Shown here: positions 17,277 to 25,025 of the stretch, in pieces
How the letters are laid out: each line of letters starts with the position of its first letter
Numbering within the stretch: the stretch's first letter is position 1
Notes under the pieces: generated by a model
Database searches by the model: none
Told to the model about the DNA's origin: nothing
Seen by the model: the letters and a program-made list of their open reading frames with translations, nothing else
Translations under genes and position numbers: made by a program
Source of the DNA: Bifidobacterium asteroides DSM 20089
GTDB taxonomy: Bacteria; Actinomycetota; Actinomycetes; Actinomycetales; Bifidobacteriaceae
Direction of reading: 5' to 3'
Assembly: GCF_002715865.1 (NCBI RefSeq)
Contig: NZ_CP017696.1
Coordinates: forward strand, 1,116,001 to 1,180,000
DNA length: 64,000 nt

Positions 17277-18335
17277 ATGAGCGTACGAGTGAGGTTGAAG
17301 GATGTTGCTTCGGCCGCTGGCGTATCGGTGGCCGCCGCGTCTTTGGTTCTCAATGATAGACCTATCCGCATGTCCAAGAACAAACGGAAACTCATCATTG
17401 AGACTGCAAAGAAGTTAAAATACGTTCCTAATCAGAATGCTCGCAGTCTTGTAACAAATACCTCAATGCTGTTAGCCCTGCTGGTCCCCGATATAGAAAA
17501 CTACTTCTTCGCCTCGCTGGCGAAACGTATTGAAGACACCTGCCGGTCATATGGATATTCACTGATAGTGGCCAACTCCGACGACAAGGAGAAAATCGAG
17601 CATGAGTTGTTAATTCAACTCGACTCACAGGATATCGATGGACTGTTTTTGATCCCCTCTCAAGAATCCGTAAGGAATAGCGCTGATCTTAAAGCAGAAG
17701 TTACTCGGATGAGTTGCCCAGTGATCCTCACCGATAGACTTCTTGGGATGGACTGGTGCGATAGCGTGGGTTCAAATAACTATTCAGGTGGAAGACAAGC
17801 TGCTGAAATACTGGTACGTCACGGTCATACACGCATAGCATGCATATCCGGTGATAGGGAATCCGATACCTCGGAGGCCCGCAAGGCGGGCTTTCTGGAC
17901 GGTCTTTCAGAAGCAGGGTTTCCCATTAATCCAGAGCTCGATGTCAATGGAGATTATCGCTTCGGCAGCGGCTATGAAGCAGCGGATTCACTGATAGACA
18001 AGGGTGCAACCGCCGTATTCTGCTGCAACGACCTGATGGCTCTTGGTTTTGTTAACAGATTAAATGAACGTGGAATGAAAATACCCGATGACTGTTCTCT
18101 CATCGGGTACGATAATACTTTGAATCATTTAGGGGTTGGGCAGAACCTGACAACCTTCGATCAAGGGATCGCCGAAATGGCCAAAACATGCTCCTCGCAA
18201 ATGATGCGTAGAATCTCTGAATTGCAAAAAGACGCTAGGAATAAGACCTGGTTGGAATCGCCTGTCACGCATGTTCTCGAACCAACGGTGGTCTACCGCG
18301 GTTCTGTGCGAAATATTCCGTCTAAAACAGATTAA
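17277..18335 (+). CDS. LacI-family transcriptional regulator
   Basis: 352 residues from ATG 17277, behind AAAAGGAG; an in-frame upstream start would lack the correct N-terminus. Residues 4-30 form the LacI helix-turn-helix (VRLKDVASAAGVSVAAASLV), with the hinge helix near residue 55. The rest is a periplasmic-binding-protein-like effector domain with SNNYSGGRQAAEILVRHGH and DCSLIGYDN as family landmarks. It follows the nucleoside hydrolase and MFS genes on the same strand and most likely represses them. A ribonucleoside or ribose derivative is the likely inducer (inference from context). The operator-like repeats at 14373-14421 are its probable targets. Confidence 0.92.
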   Translation: MSVRVRLKDVASAAGVSVAAASLVLNDRPIRMSKNKRKLIIETAKKLKYVPNQNARSLVTNTSMLLALLVPDIENYFFASLAKRIEDTCRSYGYSLIVANSDDKEKIEHELLIQLDSQDIDGLFLIPSQESVRNSADLKAEVTRMSCPVILTDRLLGMDWCDSVGSNNYSGGRQAAEILVRHGHTRIACISGDRESDTSEARKAGFLDGLSEAGFPINPELDVNGDYRFGSGYEAADSLIDKGATAVFCCNDLMALGFVNRLNERGMKIPDDCSLIGYDNTLNHLGVGQNLTTFDQGIAEMAKTCSSQMMRRISELQKDARNKTWLESPVTHVLEPTVVYRGSVRNIPSKTD

Positions 18336-18812
18336 TCATCCTCAACAACGCACTACTAAACAGTCGTCCGTTGCAAAACGGGACATAGACAGATACGTGT
18401 GATAAATGGAAAATCTTACATATTAGAGCCGGTGCTTAATTATTCTGCATCCTGGATAGTGTCCAGAATTTTCCTTGACCCGACCTGCTCAAGACCAGGA
18501 CATGAGCATCCAATACACAGCTATTTACCGAATTCGACATCAACCCACAAGAACCAGAAATTACGATCCTGACATATTGACAGCTCTTTGAATATCGTGG
18601 CTGCAAAACGGTGGCAACTCATCCATAGAGACGACACACAGTGTAACGAGATGCACCAATCCTCGGAATCCAGCATGGCAGAAAACAATTGGCTTCCGTG
18701 CACATTGAATCAGGATAAAAAGCAGGACGGGGTCATATGACGTACCTTCCTTAAATTGAACCCTTTGCTACCCACGAATGAACAAAAGCCACGGATAGGA
18801 GTATCCGCAGCA
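18336..18812. other. Stretch without a recognisable gene
   Basis: No credible frame. The region ends at the start of the G-tract relic. Confidence 0.4.
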
Positions 18813-19023
18813 ATGAAGTTCGGCATCCGCACGTTTACCCCAGACCCTCCCCCAAGGCGAGAATCAGAGCCGGCGAAAATGGCAGACTAAGAAAGCCCTA
18901 ATTCCCGGATGTGGAACGAAAAGCATGGGGGGGGGGGGGGGGGGGATACAGAACTCCGCGAAAACCACCTACAACAAAATCTATTGGATGACCATAATTA
19001 ACCTCCGGGACCCGTTCAAGTAA
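18813..19023 (+). pseudogene. Broken copy of the small basic protein gene, split by a 19-G tract
   Basis: The start (ATGAAGTTCGGCATCCGCAC) and end (NKIY..., then ...FK and TAA at 19021-19023) align with the intact gene at 22281-22481. The middle is in other frames: KKALIPGCGTKSMG, then IQNSAKTTYNKIYW, joined through a run of 19 G residues at 18927-18945. Frame changes lie before and possibly within the G tract. The matching positions in the intact copy read KKALIPGYGRKGMG and IRNPRKAMYNKIYR. So this is a decayed paralogue about 3.5 kb away. The homopolymer replaced the short stretch between the two conserved halves. Confidence 0.75.
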
Positions 19024-20080
19024 TGTAGATGATGACTTGCTCTTCAGAGGTGCTTTTATCGTGTTAGGACTTTTGCCGCCCAAGTGTCACACAAAATCGT
19101 GCCTTTGCCGGAATCGCCGAACTATGAGCAGGTTGGATCGATCCCGGATTTGTTTCGGCGGGATGGAACCAGACTTCACGATACCATGCATTGCGCGTCG
19201 CTTTCTCTCTTTCTGTCTTTGTTTTATGGCAAGCGTTTGAAAGCCATTGAAGGTTGCCCAACTGTTGCCGTCCCCTGAGACGCTATGGTCGCTATCGGTT
19301 CCTATTCCGTTGCAACCTTCCGCATGGTGTTTGGCTTGGCATTTGCCGCCTGCCCCGGCTTTGGCCTTGGCTCTGATCCGCTGCAAGTCGCCGGGCAGCC
19401 GGTCGCGCCTGCGCGAGGTCTGCCATCTGCAGTGGCTGCTTGGCATAGCCATTCCTGGAGAGATATGGATGTGTAGCCTTAGCTCGCGTCCAGAGGTAGG
19501 GGTTGTGGCGCGGCCAGGCAGGGGGCCCGCAGGAAGACGAAGGAAGGCAAACAGCACCTGCGGGCAGGTATAAGAAGAGGCCGGAGCCTCTTTCGGGTTC
19601 CGACCCTTGCACGTTAACAGGCTACGCCAAGTTCATCTGCGTTCGAGTTCATGCTGTGCATCGTGCACGTCGTCATGCTGGACGATCCTAATCAAACATA
19701 GAAGCAGCAAAGCAGTCCGACGGCTAGGTGAGCGCAAAATAGCACGGAAAGCCCGAAAAACCACGGCGCTAGCTTCGTGTTGCCTAAAATATCAATCGAT
19801 GATGCCTCCGGTAATGATGCTGCGCTGATGAACCTGCGGTAGCTTATGGAAAGCCAGTTGCTAACCATGGCATCCCCTGCGCTTATTCCCAGTCCCCTGA
19901 AAGATTCCAGCTCGTAGGCAAGACGGAACGACCACTACGTCAGCGACGCTTACCGGCGGTGCTGCGACGGTTGGAATGGCTATGTATAGATTCCCTGTAT
20001 TGAAGTTGCCTATCGTTTTCACAAAATTGGGAGTCGCGGATATAGCGGATATATTAGTCAGCATAAGTGAAATTGGAGTA
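19024..20080. other. Kilobase of decayed or non-coding DNA
   Basis: Several overlapping frames of 60-156 codons occur on both strands (19084-19278 plus, 19087-19557 minus, 19861-20064 minus). None combines a credible start, family resemblance and consistent codon use. A small hairpin, AGAGGC then GCCTCT, lies near 19577-19591. The segment seems to be accessory DNA in decay. Confidence 0.4.
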
Positions 20081-20109
20081 CGACAATAATACGGTATTCA
20101 CTATTGTCG
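20081..20109 (-). terminator. Hairpin downstream of the 310-residue gene
   Basis: CGACAATA at 20081-20088 pairs exactly with TATTGTCG at 20102-20109. It lies about 80 bases after the stop of the minus-strand gene at 20189. No U-run, so termination is only a possibility. Confidence 0.35.
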
Positions 20110-20188
20110 AGTGGTCTTTAACTCTCCGTAGAAGAGATTTCAGTTTAAGACTCGTATTAACACCCTGCTTGTGTCCTACTCAGTATCA

Positions 20189-21121
20189 TTACTGTCCTGA
20201 CTTCTTCCGGAATTTACGAATTGCATCATACATTCCAGCAATAATCTGGTTCGGATCCATGGCTTCATCAGCGTCGCCGAACTCGGTTCGCACTGTCATT
20301 CTCTCTTTGAAAAAGTCAACCTGCTCGACCTTGATTTTGCCATCTTTGCCAGGCTGGAGTGTCTTGACCTTTAACCGCGAAACGTGTGCCCCAGGTAATC
20401 CGCCGTTTACACCTTTCGCGAGTATCCCGGCTTCTTTAAGTAGCCAGTCAACGGCAAGGCCCTCTTTCTGCGTGCGATCGAGGGTGATATTTAAATTAAT
20501 CTTCATGTTGTCACTCCCAGCCAACCCTTTTCCCGATGCTGCGACCGCTACCCCCTTTTCAATCTGACTTTCCGACTTGCCATACGGTTGTCCCTCGAAC
20601 TGGACATACAAGGATCTTACGCCTACTGCAGATTGGAGTTTTTCCTTGGCATTCTTGCGAAGGACGGGCTTAAACACAAACCTTCGGCCTTTTTGCTGCA
20701 GATTCAAGTGAAGTGTCATCCATTCAGCGGCCGCTATGGATGTCGGGCCGGCCGACGAGCGAAACATTGCCACATATTTGGTGCCTTCCACCGGCAGCAA
20801 ATACGTGTATTCATCAATCTCGCTCAACCCGAGTGCCTTTCTATGGACACCCAGGCTTTTCGTATTCCCTTGTGCATCTTTGCCTTCTGGCCAATCGTGA
20901 AGCGCCCTAGGCTTCAAAAGGTGAAAATATCTTGCTACCGGAGTTGAGCTTTCGCCAACTTCTCCTTCATAATAATTTTTCCCTAAAAAGTATGACTTCC
21001 ACGGTTCTTTATATTCATTGAAGAATCGCTCCCAATCATCTTGACACCATTTCTTAACATAGCTCTTATTATCTGTCACTTCACCGGTGTAGAAATATAC
21101 GGTTCTTCTTTTCCCAGCCAT
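20189..21121 (-). CDS. Lone 310-residue unknown protein, candidate phage-exclusion factor
   Basis: ATG at 21121 behind AAGGAG (8-base spacing), stop at 20189, and no frame damage although both flanks are decayed. The protein is soluble, with no signal peptide or membrane helix. An N-terminal part rich in Lys and aromatic residues is followed by a beta-rich middle (about residues 100-180), a loop with repeated Gly-Ser (AVAASGKGLAGSD), an NLNITLD strand, and a C-terminal helix ending KFRKKSGQ. By eye the middle, PVEGTKYVAMFRSSAGPTSI, resembles the phage lambda exclusion protein RexA, as I remember it (FVEGDTIGFARTVFGPTTSD), in the same order along the chain. No RexB-like partner is present. I do not recognise a named family with certainty. 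The gene is moderately AT-rich relative to the backbone. Confidence 0.8.
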   Translation of the reverse strand: MAGKRRTVYFYTGEVTDNKSYVKKWCQDDWERFFNEYKEPWKSYFLGKNYYEGEVGESSTPVARYFHLLKPRALHDWPEGKDAQGNTKSLGVHRKALGLSEIDEYTYLLPVEGTKYVAMFRSSAGPTSIAAAEWMTLHLNLQQKGRRFVFKPVLRKNAKEKLQSAVGVRSLYVQFEGQPYGKSESQIEKGVAVAASGKGLAGSDNMKINLNITLDRTQKEGLAVDWLLKEAGILAKGVNGGLPGAHVSRLKVKTLQPGKDGKIKVEQVDFFKERMTVRTEFGDADEAMDPNQIIAGMYDAIRKFRKKSGQ

Positions 21122-21314
21122 AACCTTGCTCCTTCGTACAAGTTTAGCTGGATAAAGAATACAACAAAATCCGGAAATACGCTTCTACAAGCAGCCACAT
21201 CATACGAAAGGTCCGGGCATCTCTGCCAGACCCTTACAATAAAAAACCTGTGTGACAATCACACGTCAACGGACCAGTTTTGTCTAGTCCTGTTGCGTAT
21301 GCGCAGGCTGTGGG

Positions 21315-21853
21315 CTAGTCGATGTCGAACACACACTTACCAGGCTCTTCCGTTTTCACTGCTGAGGGCAGTTTCCCGTGTTTGATCCACAGGGTCACCT
21401 GCTTGCGATTGATTTTTCACCCGATCTGTCTCGAGTCCAGTCGACGGCATCCATGGGCGTGCAGGTGATGGTCCTGCCTTTGAACTCCTCCATCCTGGAT
21501 TGTCTGATGGCTGTTATGCTCCACAATCTGCCGCATACAGGGCAGGTGGCCATCTGGTCGTCAGAGGGCCTAGGATATCCGCTCCGCGCTTGGGGGTGAG
21601 GCATCGCCCGTGGATGATCCGGTCCTGCGATGGCGTGGTGCGCATCCTGACCCAGTGGAGAGCATTGGTCAGGTGCCGGTAGTCGCGTCCGCCGTTTGGA
21701 GCGTCGGCGAGCCTGCCCACCCGGACTGTCAGCTTGGCGAGCAGCTGGGGCGCTCTGCGTCCCCAGAGGCCGATATCGCTGGGCGCACCCTGAAGGGTAT
21801 CCTCCACCTGGCTGTACAGGTCGGCCTTTCCCCGTGCGCTTAGGGTATCCGAC
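21315..21853 (-). pseudogene. Relic of a phage-type zinc-ribbon/helix-turn-helix protein
   Basis: Three frames contain consecutive pieces. First is LYSQVEDTLQGAPSDIGLWG up to TPSQDRIIHGRCLTP. Next is MATCPVCGRLWSITAIRQSR with TITCTPMDAVDWTRD. Last is RKQVTLWIKHGKLPSAVK, ending FDID at 21315. The order, Cys pairs (CP.C) and C-terminal excisionase-like DNA-reading helix match a protein common in actinobacterial phages and bifidobacterial prophages. Two frameshifts separate the parts, so it is not functional. It supports a prophage or integrative-element origin for the neighbourhood. Confidence 0.6.
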
Positions 21854-21921
21854 TACAGCTCTAATCTTGCTGGTAGTCTGCTGATAGTCCCAGACGATGC
21901 AAAAAATCACATGGTCAAGAA

Positions 21922-22275
21922 TTGGCCTCGTTGCTCCTGGTGATATGCGCATCAGTCTCGCAGGCTGCATGCGGAGAACAGAGCTCCGATGCGGTAAAAC
22001 GACTCAACGCCAAATGCAGCAAAGCATCCGATGCTATTCAGTACAACAAAAAAGAGAACAGCATACTGTACATGTCTGAATTGGACTCGGACATAAGCTC
22101 TGAGGCTTTGCCCAGTCTATCGTGCATCACGAAAACCGTTGGCGTTACCGCTGATGAGCTGAACGATCGAGTGCAAGACGACGGCAGCGGATATCTGGAG
22201 AAGAACGGATACAGCATAGGCATATCGTCTACCGGGCAAAATGTCATGCTTACCATAGAAGACCAAGAGAAGTGA
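21922..22275 (+). CDS. Small putative lipoprotein, signal peptide possibly frameshifted
   Basis: 117 residues if started at the TTG at 21922. The N-terminus (LASLLLVICASVSQAACGEQ) is a hydrophobic core ending in a lipobox-like AAC, after which the chain is polar and Ser/Asp-rich. A normal positively charged n-region, MQKITWSR, lies one base out of frame, from an ATG at 21897. So the original start was probably there and a one-base change detached it. The mature part shows no family I know. The stop overlaps the leader of the next small gene by a few bases. Either a poorly expressed lipoprotein or a recent pseudogene. Confidence 0.45.
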   Translation: MASLLLVICASVSQAACGEQSSDAVKRLNAKCSKASDAIQYNKKENSILYMSELDSDISSEALPSLSCITKTVGVTADELNDRVQDDGSGYLEKNGYSIGISSTGQNVMLTIEDQEK

Positions 22276-22280
22276 AGGCA

Positions 22281-22481
22281 ATGAAGATCGGCATGCGCAC
22301 CCCCAGCCCCAGACGCTCCCTCAAAGCACGAACCACCGGCAAGTGGAAGAGGCAGGCGAAGAAGGCCCTCATTCCCGGATACGGGAGGAAAGGCATGGGA
22401 TGGATACGAAACCCCAGGAAAGCCATGTACAACAAGATCTACCGGAAGACCACGGTCAGCATCTGGAACCTGTTCAAATGA
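22281..22481 (+). CDS. 66-residue basic small protein (conserved type, function unknown)
   Basis: ATG at 22281, six bases after the stop of the upstream lipoprotein frame; an alternative GTG at 22272 would add three residues. About one third of the residues are Lys or Arg, with Pro-Gly turns: KIGMRTPSPRRSLKARTT, KKALIPGYGRKGMGW, RKAMYNKIYRKTT. I recall very similar short proteins in many Gram-positive genomes and phages, none with a known role. The charge suggests nucleic-acid binding (inference). A strong terminator follows 12 bases after the stop. A decayed copy lies at 18813-19023. Confidence 0.75.
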   Translation: MKIGMRTPSPRRSLKARTTGKWKRQAKKALIPGYGRKGMGWIRNPRKAMYNKIYRKTTVSIWNLFK

Positions 22482-22492
22482 GGCGAATCAGC

Positions 22493-22516
22493 AGCCCCGC
22501 TCCGGCGGGGCTTTTT
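22493..22516 (+). terminator. Rho-independent terminator
   Basis: AGCCCCGC, loop TCCG, GCGGGGCT, then TTTT. It ends the small basic protein transcript. Confidence 0.92.
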
Positions 22517-22550
22517 CTATGCGTCGGGAGTGCCGGAATAATCCGATGCA

Positions 22551-22572
22551 ATTTAGTATACATTTAGTATAC
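22551..22572. repeat. Two tandem copies of an 11-bp unit next to tRNA-Arg
   Basis: ATTTAGTATAC at 22551-22561 and again at 22562-22572, exactly tandem, each with a GTATAC palindrome. It lies 74 bases beyond the 3' end of tRNA-Arg, between it and the decayed island. The spacing of about one helical turn suits a recombination accessory or regulator site. Confidence 0.6.
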
Positions 22573-22645
22573 ATTTTGGGGCCTGCATGCCTTGGTCCGG
22601 ATAAAGGAAAAGCCCCGCAACCGTTGTGGCTGTAGGGCTTCCGTG

Positions 22646-22722
22646 TGGTGCGCCAGACAGGATTCGAACCTGCAACCTGCTGATCCGTAGTCAGCTGCTC
22701 TAATCCGTTGGGCTACTGGCGC
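22646..22722 (-). tRNA. tRNA-Arg (anticodon ACG)
   Basis: 77 bases on the minus strand, including an encoded CCA. Acceptor GCGCCAG pairs with CTGGCGC; the anticodon stem GCTGA/TCAGC encloses the loop CTACGGA with anticodon ACG; the T arm has the TTCGAAT loop. It reads CGU/CGC/CGA codons once A34 is converted to inosine. Its 3' end points to the accessory region on the left. Confidence 0.95.
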
Positions 22723-22828
22723 ATGTCATCTTGACGAGGAACTCGTTTTTGACAACTCATTTATACTACCGCAATTGTGGATTCTGTCCAGCCTGGTGTG
22801 TCGCACAGGAAGCGAGAAACCATAGGCC

Positions 22829-23638
22829 TTAGGCCGACTGTGGCCAAGACAGCCAGAGCAGATATTCAACGTTGCCATGAGCACCGGTTATGGGCGATGG
22901 CATGGTAGCTCGGACAGCAAATCCATGCTCACGTGCACAGGCCAAGACACGTTCCAGAGCCTCTTGCCTGCGGTCCTCGTCCGTCACAATGCCATGATGG
23001 CCCAGCAGGCTACGTCCGACCTCGAACTGGGGTTTGACCAGCAGCAAGCAGTTGGCAGCAGGCGCGAGCAACCTAGGCAGGACGGGAATGACATAGGTCA
23101 GCGAGATGAAAGACACATCCGAGACCACATATTCCGGACGATACGGCAGGTCTCCCGACTGGACCTCGCGTATGTTGACACCGCTCATGTCAATCACCCT
23201 AGGATCAGCGGCAATCCGTTCCAACAACTGTCCGTGGCCCACATCAAGGGCGATAACACGCCTCGCACCATGTCTGAGCAGAACGTCAGTGAAACCGCCC
23301 GTGGAGGCCCCGATATCGAGGCAGAGCCTGTCCTGCGGACCGGGCATCCCCTGCGCCGCAAAAGTCGTCAGAGCACCCTCTAGCTTCAGCGCTCCACGGG
23401 AAGCATAGTCATCGCCCGGGTCCAGAAGGATCACATCGCCTGGCTGGACGCTCTGAGAAGGCCTCGATGCCGGATGATCATTGACCGTAACCCGACCCTG
23501 ACGAATCAAAGCCTGGGCTCTGGCACGCGAATCCGTCAGCCCCTGCGCAGACAGGATGCGGTCAAGCCGGTCGCGGGCAAGAGCAACGGTTCTTCTACGA
23601 CCGGCCCCTGCTTTGACGACCAGGTCCTCATCGTTCAC
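22829..23638 (-). CDS. tlyA: 16S/23S rRNA 2'-O-methyltransferase TlyA
   Basis: 269 residues, normal for the family. An S4 RNA-binding domain (DRILSAQGLTDSRARAQALI, residues 25-75) precedes a Rossmann methyltransferase domain whose SAM motif is DIGASTGGFTDVLL near residues 107-120. VSDVSFISL and LLLVKPQFEVG are the family's catalytic-core segments (Asp and Lys of the K-D-K-E set). It methylates C1402/C1920-type cytidines of the ribosome, which affects capreomycin sensitivity in other actinobacteria. The start overlaps the upstream stop by ATGA, so expression is probably coupled to the upstream gene. Confidence 0.95.
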   Translation of the reverse strand: MNDEDLVVKAGAGRRRTVALARDRLDRILSAQGLTDSRARAQALIRQGRVTVNDHPASRPSQSVQPGDVILLDPGDDYASRGALKLEGALTTFAAQGMPGPQDRLCLDIGASTGGFTDVLLRHGARRVIALDVGHGQLLERIAADPRVIDMSGVNIREVQSGDLPYRPEYVVSDVSFISLTYVIPVLPRLLAPAANCLLLVKPQFEVGRSLLGHHGIVTDEDRRQEALERVLACAREHGFAVRATMPSPITGAHGNVEYLLWLSWPQSA

Positions 23639-23955
23639 TTGCCCTCCCGGTTCAGGTCCTGCTGGAGCCCCGTCAGCACCTTGCCGAGCAGCTCGACCTG
23701 TTGGGCATCGTCCAGATTGTCCAATTCAGCCAAATCAGGGAAACGCTCCAAGAGAGGGGCCATAGCTTGCTTATCCATGGGCTTTTCAGGTGCTAATGCA
23801 GTCGTATCCTCATCATCTGCCTGTGAGAACCGTCCAGAATACTCAGACCCTACAGGCTGCCCAGTCTGGCCGGACTGCTCAGGTAGCCCGTAGTGATTTG
23901 ATTCCTGGGATGATCCACTCGCTCCGAACTCTCCGGAATTGGCCTCTTCCGACAT
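23635..23955 (-). CDS. Small acidic conserved protein, function unknown
   Basis: 106 residues from the ATG at 23955, selected because the frame upstream lies inside the neighbouring gene. Acidic and Ser/Gln-rich for the first 60 residues, then a helical C-terminus (APLLERFPDLAELDNLDDAQQVELLGKVLTGL cut here into shorter landmarks such as FPDLAELDNLDD). It sits between the HAD phosphatase (5-base gap) and tlyA (ATGA overlap), a conserved arrangement in bifidobacteria as far as I recall. No domain recognised. Confidence 0.75.
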   Translation of the reverse strand: MSEEANSGEFGASGSSQESNHYGLPEQSGQTGQPVGSEYSGRFSQADDEDTTALAPEKPMDKQAMAPLLERFPDLAELDNLDDAQQVELLGKVLTGLQQDLNREGK

Positions 23956-23960
23956 GGCCG

Positions 23961-25025
23961 CTATGCCCCTACGACGAAGGCGGGCAGATCCAGCGAGTGC
24001 ATGTCTCCACCACGATCCTGGTGCTCCCAGAGCGCACAGGCGCAAGCTCGCACAGCATCCAGATCAGACAATGGATCGCCGCCTCCCTCAAGAGCACGCA
24101 GGGTGATATGCCCGTCATCATCTACTTTTGCTGTTTGACCGCCGCAGTGCCATGTCTGGTCTGCCTCCTTACTGGGCTGGGGTTGTGGCGAGGTGAGGCC
24201 ACGCAGGTCTTCAGCCAGATAAGTCGGCCGCAACTTGGCCGGTGCAGTCAGAATGGCGGGTGTTCGCGCCACGCCTGTAAGAACAACCATGGAGTCGTAC
24301 CCACCCCGGTTGGCTGCCTCGATGTCGGTGTCCAGACGATCACCTACAGGCAGGCATTGGTCAACGTCCAAGTTCTTCTCCTGGCTGCCAGCCAACAGCT
24401 GCCGAGCCTCGTCGTACATGGCCGATTCCGGCTTGCCGGCTGAGTCCTCCGGCTGCTTGCCAGTAGCCAGAATCACCGGTTGGAGCATGGCTCCGTTGCC
24501 GGGTGCCATGCCTCCTTCGCGGGGCAGGGTCCTATCCTTGTTGGTGGTGAAGTAACGTGCACCGTTTTCGATGGCAAAGGCGGCCTGGGCCAGATCCTGC
24601 CAGCCCAGTTCGGGATACCAAGCCTGAATAACAGCCACTGGCTGATCGGCAGCCTTGTCCACGGGCACCATCCCATTGAGGCGGATCTGATCTCGTAGAT
24701 GATCGGATCCGATAACCAGTACCCTGGCTCCCTCCTGCAGGTGTCGGCGCAGCATTCGTGCGGCAACGACGGCCGAGGTGATGACCTGACCATCGTCCAG
24801 GGTCAGACCGAAACCGCGCAGCTGCTCGGCCACCACATGCGGGAACCGGGATGCATTGTTGGTCGTGTAGGCCATGTGCATGCCGAGCGACCGAGCACGG
24901 TCGATGCCCTCGGCCGCATGCTCTACAGGGTCAGCGCCCCGGTAAACCACACCGTCCAAGTCCAGTAGAGCCAGACGGTAGGTCTTTGCCGGAGCGTCAG
25001 CAGTTCCTTTGAGGAAGACGGTCAC
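23961..25025 (-). CDS. HAD-superfamily (IIA) phosphatase
   Basis: 354 residues from GTG 25025, which overlaps the stop of the upstream gene (GTGA). The motifs are DLDGVVYRG (nucleophile loop, residues 22-30), TTNNAS (motif II), and PVGDRLDTDIEAANRGGYDS (motif IV) near residue 226. A large capping segment lies between motifs II and IV, as in NagD and phosphoglycolate or p-nitrophenyl phosphatases. A C-terminal extension of about 85 residues, with an acidic DDDGHITLRALEGGG segment, is not part of the HAD fold. Substrate not determinable. It is in the run of co-oriented genes from 27178 down to 22829. Confidence 0.9.
   Translation of the reverse strand: MTVFLKGTADAPAKTYRLALLDLDGVVYRGADPVEHAAEGIDRARSLGMHMAYTTNNASRFPHVVAEQLRGFGLTLDDGQVITSAVVAARMLRRHLQEGARVLVIGSDHLRDQIRLNGMVPVDKAADQPVAVIQAWYPELGWQDLAQAAFAIENGARYFTTNKDRTLPREGGMAPGNGAMLQPVILATGKQPEDSAGKPESAMYDEARQLLAGSQEKNLDVDQCLPVGDRLDTDIEAANRGGYDSMVVLTGVARTPAILTAPAKLRPTYLAEDLRGLTSPQPQPSKEADQTWHCGGQTAKVDDDGHITLRALEGGGDPLSDLDAVRACACALWEHQDRGGDMHSLDLPAFVVGA

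Noticed and set aside
22540-22580. CRISPR-like short repeats near the tRNA
   Set aside because: Only two exact copies of 11 bases without spacers; no cas genes in the window.
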